Assembly (NCBI GenBank): GCA_002104985.1 | Contig: MCGO01000357.1 | Location: forward strand, 1 to 27,510 | DNA: 27,510 nt | Source: Rhizoclosmatium globosum | Taxonomy: Eukaryota > Chytridiomycota > Chytridiomycetes > Chytridiales > Chytriomycetaceae | Direction: 5' to 3' | Shown here: positions 1 to 11,005 of the stretch, piece by piece | How positions within the stretch are numbered: position 1 is the stretch's first letter | Layout of the letters: every line of letters begins with the position of its first letter | Translations under genes and position numbers: made by a program | The notes under the pieces: generated by a model | Seen by the model: only the letters and a program-made list of their open reading frames with translations | Told to the model about the DNA's origin: nothing | Database searches by the model: none

Positions 1-116
1 TGTTGCACACCCTGCGTCTTGGCCAAACACAAGGGAAACACTCCATCTTTTGCACACAGTCCTGTGAACCAGAAACAAGCTGATTTGCAATTTCAAACAG
101 GACAATTAGGCTGAAA

Positions 117-141
117 GTGCAACAGCCGGAATGTGTTGCAC
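117..141. repeat. Inverted repeat inside the monomer (example copy)
   Basis: GTGCAAC at 117-123 and its reverse complement GTTGCAC at 135-141 are separated by an 11-base spacer holding GCCGG. The same 7-bp arms recur in almost every monomer of both arrays. Rare exceptions are near 7256 (left arm altered to TTGCAAC) and near 7820 (right arm altered to GTTGTAC). It could form a hairpin or be a two-fold protein-binding site; no function is shown. Confidence 0.8.
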
Positions 142-491
142 ACCCCTGCGTCTTGGCCAAACACAAGGGAAAACACTCCATCTTTTGCACACAGTCCTGT
201 GAACCAGAAACAAGCTGATTTGCAATTTCAAACAGGACAATTTGGCTGAAAGTGCAACAGCCGGAATTGTGTTGCACACCCCCCTGCGTCTTGGCCAAAC
301 ACAAGGGAAAAACACTCCATCTTTTGCACACAGTCCTGTGAACCAGAAACAAGCTGATTTGCAATTTATAACACGACAATTTAGGCTGAAAGTGCAACAG
401 CCGGGAATGTGGTTGCACACCCCCCTGCGTCTTGGCCAACACAAGGGAAAACACTCCATCTTTTGCACACAGTCCTGTGAACCAGAAAAAC

Positions 492-512
492 AAAAAAAAA
501 AAAAAAAAAAAA
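492..512. repeat. A21 homopolymer inside one monomer
   Basis: A run of 21 A residues interrupts one monomer where other copies have CAGAAACAAGCTG. It lengthens that monomer by about 25 bp. Replication slippage or an assembly/basecalling artefact could both explain it. Confidence 0.9.
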
Positions 513-3500
513 CAAGCTGATTTGCAATTTATAACAAGACAATTTGGCTGAAAGTGCAACAGCCGGAATGTGTTGCACACCCACTGCGTCTTGGCCAAAC
601 ACAAGGGAAAAACACTCCATCTTTTGCACACAGTCCTGTGAACCAGAAACAAGCTGATTTGCAATTTAAACAGACAATTAGGCTGAAAGTGCAACAGCCG
701 GAATGTGTTGCACACCCACTGCGTCTTGGCCCAACACAATCAAAAACGCTCCATCTTTTGCACACAGTACTGTGAACCAGAAACAAGCTGATTTGCAAGT
801 TCAAACAGGACAATTAGGCTGAAAGTGCAACAGCCGGAATGTGTTGCACACCCCCTGCGTCTTGGCCCAACACAATCAAAAACGCTCCATCTTTTGCACA
901 CAGTACTGGTGAACCAGAAACAAGCTGATTTGCAATTCAAACAGGACAATTAGGCTGAAAGTGCAACAGCCGGAATGTGTTGCACACCCCCTGCGTCTTG
1001 GCCACACAATCAAAACGCTCCATCTTTTGCACACAGTACTGTGAACCAGAACAAGCTGATTTGCAATTTCAAACAGGACAATTAGGCTGAAAGTGCAACA
1101 GCCGGAATGTGTTGCACACCCACTGCGTCTTGGCCAACACAAGGGAAAACACTCCATCTTTTGCACACAGTCCTGTGAACCAGAAACAAGCTGATTTGCA
1201 AGTTCAAACAGGACAATTTGGCTGAAAGTGCAACAGCCGGAATGTGTTGCACACCCCCTGCGTCTTGGCCAAACACAAGGGAAAACGCTCCATCTTTTGC
1301 ACACAGTCCTGTGAACAGAAACAAGCTGATTTGCAATTTCAAACAGACAATTAGGCTGAAAGTGCAACAGCCGGAATGTGTTGCACACCCACTGCGTCTT
1401 GGCCAAACACAAGGGAAAACGCTCCATCTTTTGCACACAGTCCTGTGAACCAGAAACAAGCTGATTTGCAATTTAAACAGGAAATTAGGCTGAAAGTGCA
1501 ACAGCCGGAATGTGTTGCACACCCCTGCGTCTTGGCCAAACACAAGGGAAAACCTCCATCTTTTGCACACAGTCCTGTGAACCAGAAACAAGCTGATTTG
1601 CAATTTCAAACAGGACAATTTGGCTGAAAGTGCAACAGCCGGAATGTGTTGCACACCCCCTGCGTCTTGGCCAAACACAAGGGAAAACACTCCATCTTTT
1701 GCACACAGTCCTGTGAAGCAGAAACAAGCTGATTTGCAATTTCAAACAGGACAATTAGGCTGAAAGTGCAACAGCCGGAATGTGTTGCACACCCACTGCG
1801 TCTTGGCCAAACACAAGGAAAACACTCCATCTTTTGCACACAGTCTGTGAACCAGAAACAAGCTGATTTGCAATTTAAACAGGACAATTGGCTGAAAGTG
1901 CAACAGCCGGAATGTGTTGCACACCCCTGCGTCTTGGCCAAACACAAGGGAAAACCTCCATCTTTTGCACACAGTCCTGTGAACCAGAAACAAGCTGATT
2001 TGCAATTTATAACAGACAATTTGGCTGAAAGTGCAACAGCCGGAATGTGTTGCACACCCCTGCGTCTTGGCCAAACACAAGGGAAAACGCCCATCTTTTG
2101 CACACAGTCTGTGAACCAGAAACAAGCTGATTTGCAATTTATAACAGACAATTGGCTGAAAGTGCAACAGCCGGAATGTGTTGCACACCCCTGCGTCTTG
2201 GCCAACACAAGGAAAACGCTCCATCTTTTGCACACAGTCTGTGAACCAGAAACAAGCTGATTTGCAATTTCAAACAGGACAATTGGCTGAAAGTGCAACA
2301 GCCGGAATGTGTTGCACACCCCTGCGTCTTGGCCAACACAAGGAAAACACTCCATCTTTTGCACACAGTCCTGTGAACCAGAAACAAGCTGATTTGCAAT
2401 TCAAACAGGACAATTGGCTGAAAGTGCAACAGCCGGAATGTGTTGCACACCCACTGCGTCTTGGCCAAACACAAGGAAAACGCTCCATCTTTTGCACACA
2501 GTCCTGTGAACCAGAAACAAGCTGATTTGCAATTTCAAACAGGACAATTTGGCTGAAAGTGCAACAGCCGGAATGTGTTGCACACCCCTGCGTCTTGGCC
2601 AACACAAGGAAAACCTCCATCTTTTGCACACAGTCTGTGAACCAGAAACAAGCTGATTTGCAATTTCAAACAGGACAATTTGGCTGAAAGTGCAACAGCC
2701 GGAATGTGTTGCACACCCACTGCGTCTTGGCCAAACACAAGGGAAAACACTCCATCTTTTGCACACAGTCCTGTGAACCAGAAACAAGCTGATTTGCAAT
2801 TTCAAACAGGACAATTAGGCTGAAAGTGCAACAGCCGGAATGTGTTGCACACCCACTGCGTCTTGGCCAAACACAAGGGAAAACACTCCATCTTTTGCAC
2901 ACAGTCCTGTGAACCAGAAACAAGCTGATTTGCAATTTCAAACAGGACAATTGGCTGAAAGTGCAACAGCCGGAATGTGTTGCACACCCCTGCGTCTTGG
3001 CCAACACAAGGGAAAACCTCCATCTTTTGCACACAGTCCTGTGAACCAGAAACAAGCTGATTTGCAATTTCAAACAGGACAATTAGGCTGAAAGTGCAAC
3101 AGCCGGAATGTGTTGCACACCCCTGCGTCTTGGCCAAACACAAGGAAAACACTCCATCTTTTGCACACAGTCTGTGAACCAGAAACAAGCTGATTTGCAA
3201 TTTCAAACAGGACAATTGGCTGAAAGTGCAACAGCCGGAATGTGTTGCACACCCCTGCGTCTTGGCCAACACAATAAAACCTCCATCTTTTGCACACAGT
3301 CTGTGAACCAGAAACAAGCTGATTTGCAATTTCAAACAGGACAATTAGGCTGAAAGTGCAACAGCCGGAATGTGTTGCACACCCACTGCGTCTTGGCCAA
3401 CACAATAAAACCTCCATCTTTTGCACACAGTCTGTGAACCAGAAACAAGCTGATTTGCAATTTAAACAGGACAATTAGGCTGAAAGTGCAACAGCCGGAA

Positions 3501-6500
3501 TGTGTTGCACACCCACTGCGTCTTGGCCAAACACAAGGAAAACGCTCCATCTTTTGCACACAGTCCTGTGAAGCAGAAACAAGCTGATTTGCAATTTCAA
3601 ACAGGACAATTAGGCTGAAAGTGCAACAGCCGGAATGTGTTGCACACCCACTGCGTCTTGGCCAAACACAAGGGAAAACGCTCCATCTTTTGCACACAGT
3701 ACTGTGAACCAGAAACAAGCTGATTTGCAATTTCAAACAGGACAATTAGGCTGAAAGTGCAACAGCCGGAATGTGTTGCACACCCACTGCGTCTTGGCCA
3801 AACACAAGGGAAAACCTCCATCTTTTGCACACAGTCCTGTGAAGCAGAAACAAGCTGATTTGCAATTTCAAACAGGACAATTGGCTGAAAGTGCAACAGC
3901 CGGAATGTGTTGCACACCCACTGCGTCTTGGCCAAACACAAGGGAAAACACTCCATCTTTTGCACACAGTCCTGTGAACCAGAAACAAGCTGATTTGCAA
4001 TTTCAAACAGGACAATTTGGCTGAAAGTGCAACAGCCGGAATGTGTTGCACACCCACTGCGTCTTGGCCAAACACAAGGGAAAACACTCCATCTTTTGCA
4101 CACAGTCCTGTGAACCAGAAACAAGCTGATTTGCAATTTAAACAGGACAATTAGGCTGAAAGTGCAACAGCCGGAATGTGTTGCACACCCACTGCGTCTT
4201 GGCCAAACACAAGGAAAACCTCCATCTTTTGCACACAGTCTGTGAACCAGAAACAAGCTGATTTGCAATTCAAACAGGACAATTAGGCTGAAAGTGCAAC
4301 AGCCGGAATGTGTTGCACACCCACTGCGTCTTGGCCAAACACAAGGAAAACGCTCCATCTTTTGCACACAGTCTGTGAAGCAGAAACAAGCTGATTTGCA
4401 ATTTCAAACAGGACAATTAGGCTGAAAGTGCAACAGCCGGAATGTGTTGCACACCCACTGCGTCTTGGCCAAACACAAGGAAAACCTCCATCTTTTGCAC
4501 ACAGTCTGTGAACCAGAAACAAGCTGATTTGCAATTTCAAACAGGACAATTAGGCTGAAAGTGCAACAGCCGGAATGTGTTGCACACCCACTGCGTCTTG
4601 GCCAAACACAAGGGAAAACCTCCATCTTTTGCACACAGTCCTGTGAACCAGAAACAAGCTGATTTGCAATTTCAAACAGGACAATTAGGCTGAAAGTGCA
4701 ACAGCCGGAATGTGTTGCACACCCACTGCGTCTTGGCCAAACACAAGGGAAAACCTCCATCTTTTGCACACAGTCTGTGAACAGAAACAAGCTGATTTGC
4801 AATTTCAAACAGGACAATTAGGCTGAAAGTGCAACAGCCGGAATGTGTTGCACACCCACTGCGTCTTGGCCAACACAATCAAAAACGCTCCATCTTTTGC
4901 ACACAGTACTGTGAACCAGAAACAAGCTGATTTGCAATTCAAACAGGACAATTAGGCTGAAAGTGCAACAGCCGGAATGTGTTGCACACCCACTGCGTCT
5001 TGGCCAAACACAAGGGAAAACACTCCATCTTTTGCACACAGTCCTGTGAACAGAAACAAGCTGATTTGCAATTTCAAACAGGACAATTAGGCTGAAAGTG
5101 CAACAGCCGGAATGTGTTGCACACCCACTGCGTCTTGGCCAACACAATCAAAACGCTCCATCTTTTGCACACAGTACTGTGAACCAGAAACAAGCTGATT
5201 TGCAATTTATAACACGACAATTAGGCTGAAAGTGCAACAGCCGGAATGTGTTGCACACCCACTGCGTCTTGGCCAAACACAAGGGAAAACGCACCATCTT
5301 TTGCACACAGTCCTGTGAACCAGAAACAAGCTGATTTGCAATTTAAACAGGACAATTAGGCTGAAAGTGCAACAGCCGGAATGTGTTGCACACCACTGCG
5401 TCTTGGCCAAACACAAGGGAAAACGCTCCATCTTTTGCACACAGTACTGTGAACCAGAACGAAGCTGATTTGCAAGTTCAAACAGGACAATTAGGCTGAA
5501 AGTGCAACAGCCGGAATGTGTTGCACACCCCTGCGTCTTGGCCCAACACAATCAAAAACGCTCCATCTTTTGCACACAGTACTGTGAACCAGAAACAAGC
5601 TGATTTGCAGTTCAAACAGGACAATTAGGCTGAAAGTGCAACAGCCGGAATGTGTTGCACACCCCTGCGTCTTGGCCAACACAATCAAAAACGCTCCATC
5701 TTTTGCACACAGTACTGTGAACCAGAACAAGCTGATTTGCAAGTTCAAACAGGACAATTAGGCTGAAAGTGCAACAGCCGGAATGTGTTGCACACCCCCT
5801 GCGTCTTGGCCCAACACAATCAAAAACGCTCCATCTTTTGCACACAGTCTGTGAACCAGAACAAGCTGATTTGCAAGTTCAAACAGGACAATTAGGCTGA
5901 AAGTGCAACAGCCGGAATGTGTTGCACACCCACTGCGTCTTGGCCAAACACAAGGGAAAACACTCCATCTTTTGCACACAGTCCTGTGAAGCAGAAACAA
6001 GCTGATTTGCAAGTTCAAACAGGACAATTTGGCTGAAAGTGCAACAGCCGGAATGTGTTGCACACCCACTGCGTCTTGGCCAAACACAAGGGAAAACGCC
6101 CATCTTTTGCACACAGTACTGTGAACCAGAACGAAGCTGATTTGCAAGTTCAAACAGGACAATTAGGCTGAAAGTGCAACAGCCGGAATGTGTTGCACAC
6201 CCCCTGCGTCTTGGCCCAACACAATCAAAAACGCTCCATCTTTTGCACACAGTCCTGTGAACCAGAAACAAGCTGATTTGCAATTTATAACACGACAATT
6301 AGGCTGAAAGTGCAACAGCCGGAATGTGTTGCACACCCACTGCGTCTTGGCCAAACACAAGGGAAAACGCACCATCTTTTGCACACAGTACTGTGAACCA
6401 GAACGAAGCTGATTTGCAAGTTCAAACAGGACAATTAGGCTGAAAGTGCAACAGCCGGAATGTGTTGCACACCCCTGCGTCTTGGCCCAACACAATCAAA

Positions 6501-7912
6501 AACGCTCCATCTTTTGCACACAGTACTGTGAACCAGAAACAAGCTGATTTGCACGTTCAAACAGGACAATTAGGCTGAAAGTGCAACAGCCGGAATGTGT
6601 TGCACACCCCCTGCATCTTGGCCCAACACAATCAAAAACGCTCCATCTTTTGCACACAGTACTGTGAACCAGAACGAAGCTGATTTGCAAGTTCAAACAG
6701 GACAATTAGGCTGAAAGTGCAACAGCCGGAATGTGTTGCACACCCCCTGCGTCTTGGCCCAACACAATCAAAAACGCTCCATCTTTTGCACACAGTCCTG
6801 TGAACCAGAAACAAGCTGATTTGCAATTTATAACACGACAATTAGGCTGAAAGTGCAACAGCCGGAATGTGTTGCACACCCACTGCGTCTTGGCCAAAAC
6901 ACAAGGGAAAACACTCCATCTTTTGCACACAGTCCTGTGAAGCAGAAACAAGCTGATTTGCAAGTTCAAACAGGACAATTTGGCTGAAAGTGCAACAGCC
7001 GGAATGTGTTGCACACCCACTGCGTCTTGGCCAAACACAAGGGAAAACGCACCATCTTTTGCACACAGTACTGTGAACCAGAACGAAGCTGATTTGCAAG
7101 TTCAAACAGGACAATTAGGCTGAAAGTGCAACAGCCGGAATGTGTTGCACACCCCTGCATCTTGGCCCAACACAATCAAAACACTCCATCTTTTGCACAC
7201 AGTACTGTGAACCAGAAACAAGCTGATTTGCAAGTTCAAACAGGACAATTAGGCTGAATTGCAACAGCCGGAATGTGTTGCACACCCACTGCGTCTTGGC
7301 CAAACACAAGGGAAAACGCACCATCTTTTGCACACAGTCCTGTGAACCAGAACGAAGCTGATTTGCAAGTTCAAACAGGACAATTAGGCTGAAAGTGCAA
7401 CAGCCGGAATGTGTTGCACACCCCCTGCGTCTTTGCCCAACACAATCAAAAACACTCCATCTTTTGCACACAGTACTGTGAACCAGAAACAAGCTGATTT
7501 GCAATTTCAAACAGGACAATTAGGCTGAAAGTGCAACAGCCGGAATGTGTTGCACACCCACTGCGTCTTGGCCAAACACAAGGGAAAACACTCCATCTTT
7601 TGCACACAGTCCTGTGAAGCAGAAACAAGCTGATTTGCAATTTCAAACAGGACAATTAGGCTGAAAGTGCAACAGCCGGAATGTGTTGCACACCCACTGC
7701 GTCTTGGCCAAACACAAGGGAAAACGCACCATCTTTTGCACACAGTACTGTGAACCAGAACGAAGCTGATTTGCAAGTTCAAACAGGACAATTAGGCTGA
7801 AAGTGCAACAGCCGGTATGTGTTGTACACCCACTGCGTCTTGGCCAAACACAAGGGAAAACACTCCATCTTTTGCACACAGTCCTGTGAAGCAGAAACAA
7901 GCTGATTTGCAA

Positions 7913-7938
7913 CGAAGCTTTGGTTAGGTCCTCGGATT
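7913..7938. other. Left edge of the block inserted in the satellite
   Basis: Satellite ends at 7912 and unrelated sequence begins. The 23 bases at 7916-7938, containing TTTGGTTAGGTCCTCGG, recur exactly at 8955-8977. Both copies are followed by a T-rich stretch which on the minus strand reads as an A-rich 3' end. This is probably an element terminus, but the element family is not identified. Confidence 0.6.
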
Positions 7939-7991
7939 TTTTTATTTCTTCTTCTATTACCGATGAATTCTACATGTGGACTCCAAAGGAC

Positions 7992-8201
7992 TTAGCGATA
8001 CATTAGAGAGTTCCTTGGATATCTATTGTTTATTACGTTGTTCTGGAAGTATGAAAAGAACACGATTTGGTTGCGATCCACATCAACTGCAACTGCCTTT
8101 CTTTTCTGTTTTAAGATTCGCTTGTGATAGTCTTGGAGAATAGTGGTGTCCTGGAAATCAACGTAAGGCATCCAAGAAGTTTGGTCCTTAGGAAGGTTCA
8201 T
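7992..8201 (-). CDS. Hypothetical 69-aa ORF or gene 3' fragment
   Basis: Open frame of 69 codons ending in ...SLMYR, rich in charged and aromatic residues (for example QDYHKRILKQKRKAVAVDVD). I do not recognise the product. Downstream on the same strand lies an A-rich stretch (AATAAAAAAAT, about 7936-7950 in reverse complement) that resembles a polyadenylated 3' end, followed by the CCGAGGACCTAACC boundary motif. The same arrangement follows the Helitron helicase at 8978-9034, so this could be the 3' end of a second minus-strand element. It has no counterpart in the right-hand flank. It may also be a chance ORF; confidence is low. Confidence 0.25.
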   Translation of the reverse strand: MNLPKDQTSWMPYVDFQDTTILQDYHKRILKQKRKAVAVDVDRNQIVFFSYFQNNVINNRYPRNSLMYR

Positions 8202-8452
8202 CCATTGAACAAGTATACATTCGCGCCGTCAATTTCTTGATGCTCGAGAATATCTGCTTTAAATTTTACAAAGAGTATCAATACACCTACGAGGAAACGC
8301 TCGGCAAGTTTGGAGGAGAATGGAGGTAAGTTGAGTGTGTTGTGATGAAGAAAGTACTCAACTCCACATTCCCTTTGCCCCACAGTTCCTATCGTCTTCA
8401 ACTTTCGGCCGCATTGTTTCCTAATAACAGAGAAGGCCTGAGTAGAATTTAA
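8192..8452 (+). pseudogene. Gene fragment F, left copy: two terminal exons with a 60-bp intron
   Basis: The plus strand is open from 8192, just after an in-frame TAG, to a consensus donor (TGGAG|GTAAGT) after 8325. The intron is 8326-8385 (60 bp, ends CCCCACAG). The last exon is 8386-8452, ending in TAA at 8450-8452. The upstream exon ends in YTYEETLGKFGGEWR and the last exon encodes SSYRLQLSAALFPNNREG and a few more residues. The join is phase 2 and keeps the frame. The same exon structure and peptide occur in two more copies at 20.3 and 22.5 kb, with mostly conservative changes, which argues that this was real coding sequence. I do not recognise the family. The 5' part is missing, so this is a fragment. 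It runs opposite to the Helitron gene. Confidence 0.6.
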
Positions 8453-8977
8453 AGGTCGCGCTATGTCCGTGTCAATTGATTAGATTGATCAGTTTACACA
8501 CAACACAACCATACCTCCAATCCTTGACGACATTGGCCCACATTTCCTACACGCCTCCTTTGAATCCCATTCGATCGATTGCGCTTGATTTCAGTGTTGG
8601 GAAAGGCTTTTTGGTGGAGTCAGGTTTTGGATGTTTTTGCGAATGAATAGAAGTGCTCTTCCTCATCATAACTCTCGGTTTTTATTTGATGAAAAGCTTT
8701 TCGTTGGCCACCGCCAGAACCCAACGTGGGGATTTTCAGTAATTCGCAAAGACCATTTTCTTTAGTTAAGGTATGTTCCAAAAACCCCTCCGCCGCCGCC
8801 TCAATAATCCATCAATTTCAAAATAAATTTGCGCAAAAGATGAAAATGAATATCACCATTTTATAACTCAAGATGCAGGGACAGGCTTGATTTTTTGGCG
8901 ACATGGCGTCATTTGACGTAAAACTGAGGTGGGGACAGACAGACAGACAAACTGAGCTTTGGTTAGGTCCTCGGATT
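8453..8977 (+). repeat. Non-coding tail of the F repeat, left copy
   Basis: This stretch is similar to 20605-21153 in the same orientation, strongly to about 8650 and more loosely afterwards. Shared landmarks are a TTGATTTCAG acceptor-like site, a TTAAGGTATGT donor-like site at about 8766-8776, a GACAGACAGACAGACA run (8937-8951) and a closing TCCTCGG. I see no coding sequence here with confidence. Confidence 0.6.
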
Positions 8978-8992
8978 GCTTTCTTTTTTATG

Positions 8993-8998
8993 TTTATT
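8993..8998 (-). promoter_or_regulatory. Polyadenylation signal AATAAA of the Helitron transcript
   Basis: AATAAA on the minus strand, 36 bp after the helicase stop codon at 9034-9036, followed by an A-rich stretch. Position and spacing suit a 3' processing signal. Confidence 0.5.
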
Positions 8999-9033
8999 TG
9001 GAGATTGCAACTATTAATAAATGAGCTGTAAAG

Positions 9034-10178
9034 TTAATCATATAATTCACGTTCAACAATGACTTGTTGTTCTGCAGTCAAAACAGCAGGCATGTTATTC
9101 ATGAAAGCAGCATCACCAGTAAATTGCAAGGCAGAAGTTGGTTGCATTTCAATTGGAGTTGGAGGTGCAGGAGCAGCTGGTTCAGTTGGAGGTGGCTGTT
9201 GACGGGGAATGCGTAAAATACGAGAACAGAAGTTAAAACAACCAGGTGTTTCATCATCTGTGTCCATGGGATCATCAGGAAGAAGTGGAGCTGATTCGTC
9301 TGTGGAAGAAGGACAGATGCGTGGGATCCTTGCAGATTCAAAGCTAATGTTGGTTAAGAAGAGATTACCCAACTCTTCCAAACTAGTATAAGTTGAGGTT
9401 GTAGTTGATAAAACAGGAGTCTTGATAGCAGGAGGTTGTGTAGCAGTCCAGACTCTAGCAATTTTTGATAACTGGTGCTGTGTAGTCTTTGCTCCAGAAC
9501 CAAAAAATTTTCCAGTGGAATCCCATCCTTTGCAGTAGTCAATGTAGCTCTTGTCATGATGAAGATTGGTTGTATACGCTAATGCCTGAGAGCGATTCAG
9601 GAAAGGCAAGATTCGAATGTCTTGGAAGCGATGTGGACGAGAGGAACCAACAAATAACCCATTCAGGGTCAATCCATTTGTCCATTTGGGGTTTGAATTC
9701 AAATCAAGAATGACACGATCAAATGTCTCTCCTTGTCCCTTGTGGTAAGTTGAAGACGAGCAATGATCAAATCCTGATGACACAACAGACACTTTGACAT
9801 CACCATTTAAATCCTTTGCAATCTTGACATCCAATTTCCTTGAGTGCTCTTTGGAGCTTGTTGGGATGGGAAGGAGAATTTTACTTGCTGACATTGATGG
9901 CATTCCTTGAGGCATAAGGTTTTGGTCAAGCTCAACAACTGAATACCAGGGATGTTCAATGGTAATAATATCAGTAGGAGAAGCATTGTCAAGTAGAATA
10001 ATTAATGCTGCAGGATCTTGTGGATAGATGCTGTGATAAGCACATTGCGTGCCGTTGTTAAGTTTGGCAGCAGTGTTGAAGTTATAGTTTAAAGCAACTG
10101 GTGCACCATGGACGTAGATACCCCAGAGGTTTGGAAACCTTTCAGCTTCCTCATCTGAGAGTTGGTGTACTGTCAAGT
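9034..10178 (-). pseudogene. Helitron PIF1-type helicase, C-terminal exon
   Basis: The final exon of the Helitron gene; it ends with TAA at 9034-9036. It opens with DLTVHQLSDEEAERFPN after an acceptor ACAAACAG. Near its start it has HGAPVALNYN...NNGTQCAYHS, the usual PIF1/Helitron 'GAPV(M)L..N.....L.NGTR' region. It continues with YHKGQGETFDRVILDLN (helicase motif V, about 9695-9750) and LFVGSSRPHRFQDIRILP (motif VI, with its arginine, about 9610-9655). About 200 residues of low-complexity Pro/Thr/Ser sequence follow. Helitron helicases unwind donor DNA during rolling-circle transposition. This exon is intact, but its gene is broken upstream. Confidence in the domain is high; the role follows from the family. 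Confidence 0.88.
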
Positions 10179-10270
10179 CTGTTTGTTAGCAAATAATTAT
10201 GTGAAAAGCCAAAGGAAATAATTGCCTCCTCCATCCCATGAAGGCAGCCTCCAACGAATAACTACTTGAC
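10179..10270 (-). other. Intron, 92 bp, in the helicase
   Basis: On the minus strand the donor is AGAG|GTCAAGT and the acceptor ACAAACAG|AC. Splicing joins ...LLLKRLALSR to DLTVHQL... in frame. Without splicing the upstream frame runs into a stop at about 10197. Confidence 0.65.
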
Positions 10271-10795
10271 CTCTAGACAGAGCAAGGCGTTTCAATAGAA
10301 GCATGTTGTATGAGTCCACTGATGTATTTAAGGGAGAGAATAACCGAGCTTGGTACCATAAGGGATCAAGTACAAAATCTTGGGCAGTAAGTACACGAAA
10401 GTGTGTACAACGATGTGGACATGAAGCTGGACAGTTAGCATCTTCAGCCTCATGATCCGTAGGGAATGGCTTTAAAATATCAGAATTGGCTTGGAAGCAG
10501 TGCTCACAAGAGATGGCAAACAGAGTGTAGGTGAAAGGAATTGGGTGCTCTTTGGGCGAAGATACTGTCTTTAGAAAGCGTTGGAGAGGTGGATTACTGC
10601 CCGCACGTTCATTGATGGTAAGCAAGTCTCGAGTAAACAGACGAAACAGCTTTCCTGCAGCAGAATTTAACAGTATAGAGTCCATGAGGGATGTGCCAAT
10701 TGATTTAAGTTGGAGGAAGTCACCTATTATTTGTTTTTTCAATAATAATGATGTGAGAGAATGCAATACCTTACCCAATTTCAAAATGCAAATAC
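10271..10795 (-). pseudogene. Helitron helicase, middle exons (GDFLQL motif), with a 51-bp intron
   Basis: Minus-strand exon 10723-10271 starts at the PIF1 motif GDFLQLKSIG and continues through ...RLFTRDLLTINERAG... to ...SVDSYNMLLLKRLALSR. Just upstream, 10786-10775 encodes the last residues before the motif (ILKLG). A 51-bp intron, 10774-10724 (GTAAGG...AATAATAG), lies between them, and splicing restores KL-GDFLQL exactly. 10787-10795 is the TGCAAATAC target duplication made by the insert at 10796. This exon therefore continues, on the other side of the insert, at 14281. The helicase would be in frame again if the insert and one copy of the duplication were absent. Confidence is high from the motif and the frame. 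Confidence 0.85.
10787..10795. repeat. Target-site duplication, left (TGCAAATAC)
   Basis: Nine bases identical to 14281-14289, directly outside the left inverted repeat. They encode part of the helicase GGIC region. Confidence 0.88.
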
Positions 10796-10809
10796 CAAGG
10801 GTACGGCAA
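10796..10809 (+). repeat. Left terminal inverted repeat of the insert
   Basis: CAAGGGTACGGCAA, one mismatch with the reverse complement of the right end. Confidence 0.85.
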
Positions 10810-11005
10810 AGGAGTTGCCAGATTGCATGAAAAATTGAAAAAGGTGAGGAAATGTGAAAATCAATAGTGACCCCTCCTTTCAGGTCGCCACTCAAGCAGG
10901 AGTAATCGAGAGGCGCTCAAACTTTGTATATATGATGGCATATGGCAGTTTAATGAGTCGCGCTTTTTAAATTAAGAATTAGAATAAATTAACAAAAGTT
11001 GTCTT

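Larger units (their letters stand above)
1..7912. repeat. Left satellite array, about 135-bp monomer
   Basis: Head-to-tail tandem array. I counted 58 occurrences of the block around GCCGGAAT between 126 and 7811, an average spacing of about 134.8 bp. The best conserved part of each monomer runs from GAAAGTGCAACAGCC to TGTTGCACACCC; the rest varies at a few fixed sites: CAAACACAAGGGAAAAC versus CCCAACACAATCAAAAAC, CAGTCCTGTGAACC versus CAGTACTGTGAACC or TGTGAAGC, CAATTTCAAAC versus CAAGTTCAAAC versus CAATTTATAAC. All copies point the same way. There is no gene in it. The array ends at GATTTGCAA (7904-7912). It could be centromeric, pericentromeric or subtelomeric; nothing here decides which. 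Confidence 0.97.

Noticed and set aside
106..7912. Dozens of long minus-strand ORFs in the left satellite (up to about 250 codons), with Cys-rich repeating peptides
   Set aside because: The monomer has few stops in any minus-strand frame and its length is not a multiple of three, so frames rotate from copy to copy and overlapping ORFs arise in all three. No start, splice or codon signal supports translation.
1..7912. CRISPR array
   Set aside because: The whole 135-bp monomer is repeated, with no unique spacers, and the surroundings are eukaryotic.
8198..8401. 67-codon minus-strand ORF
   Set aside because: It is antisense to the F exons, whose structure is conserved in three copies.
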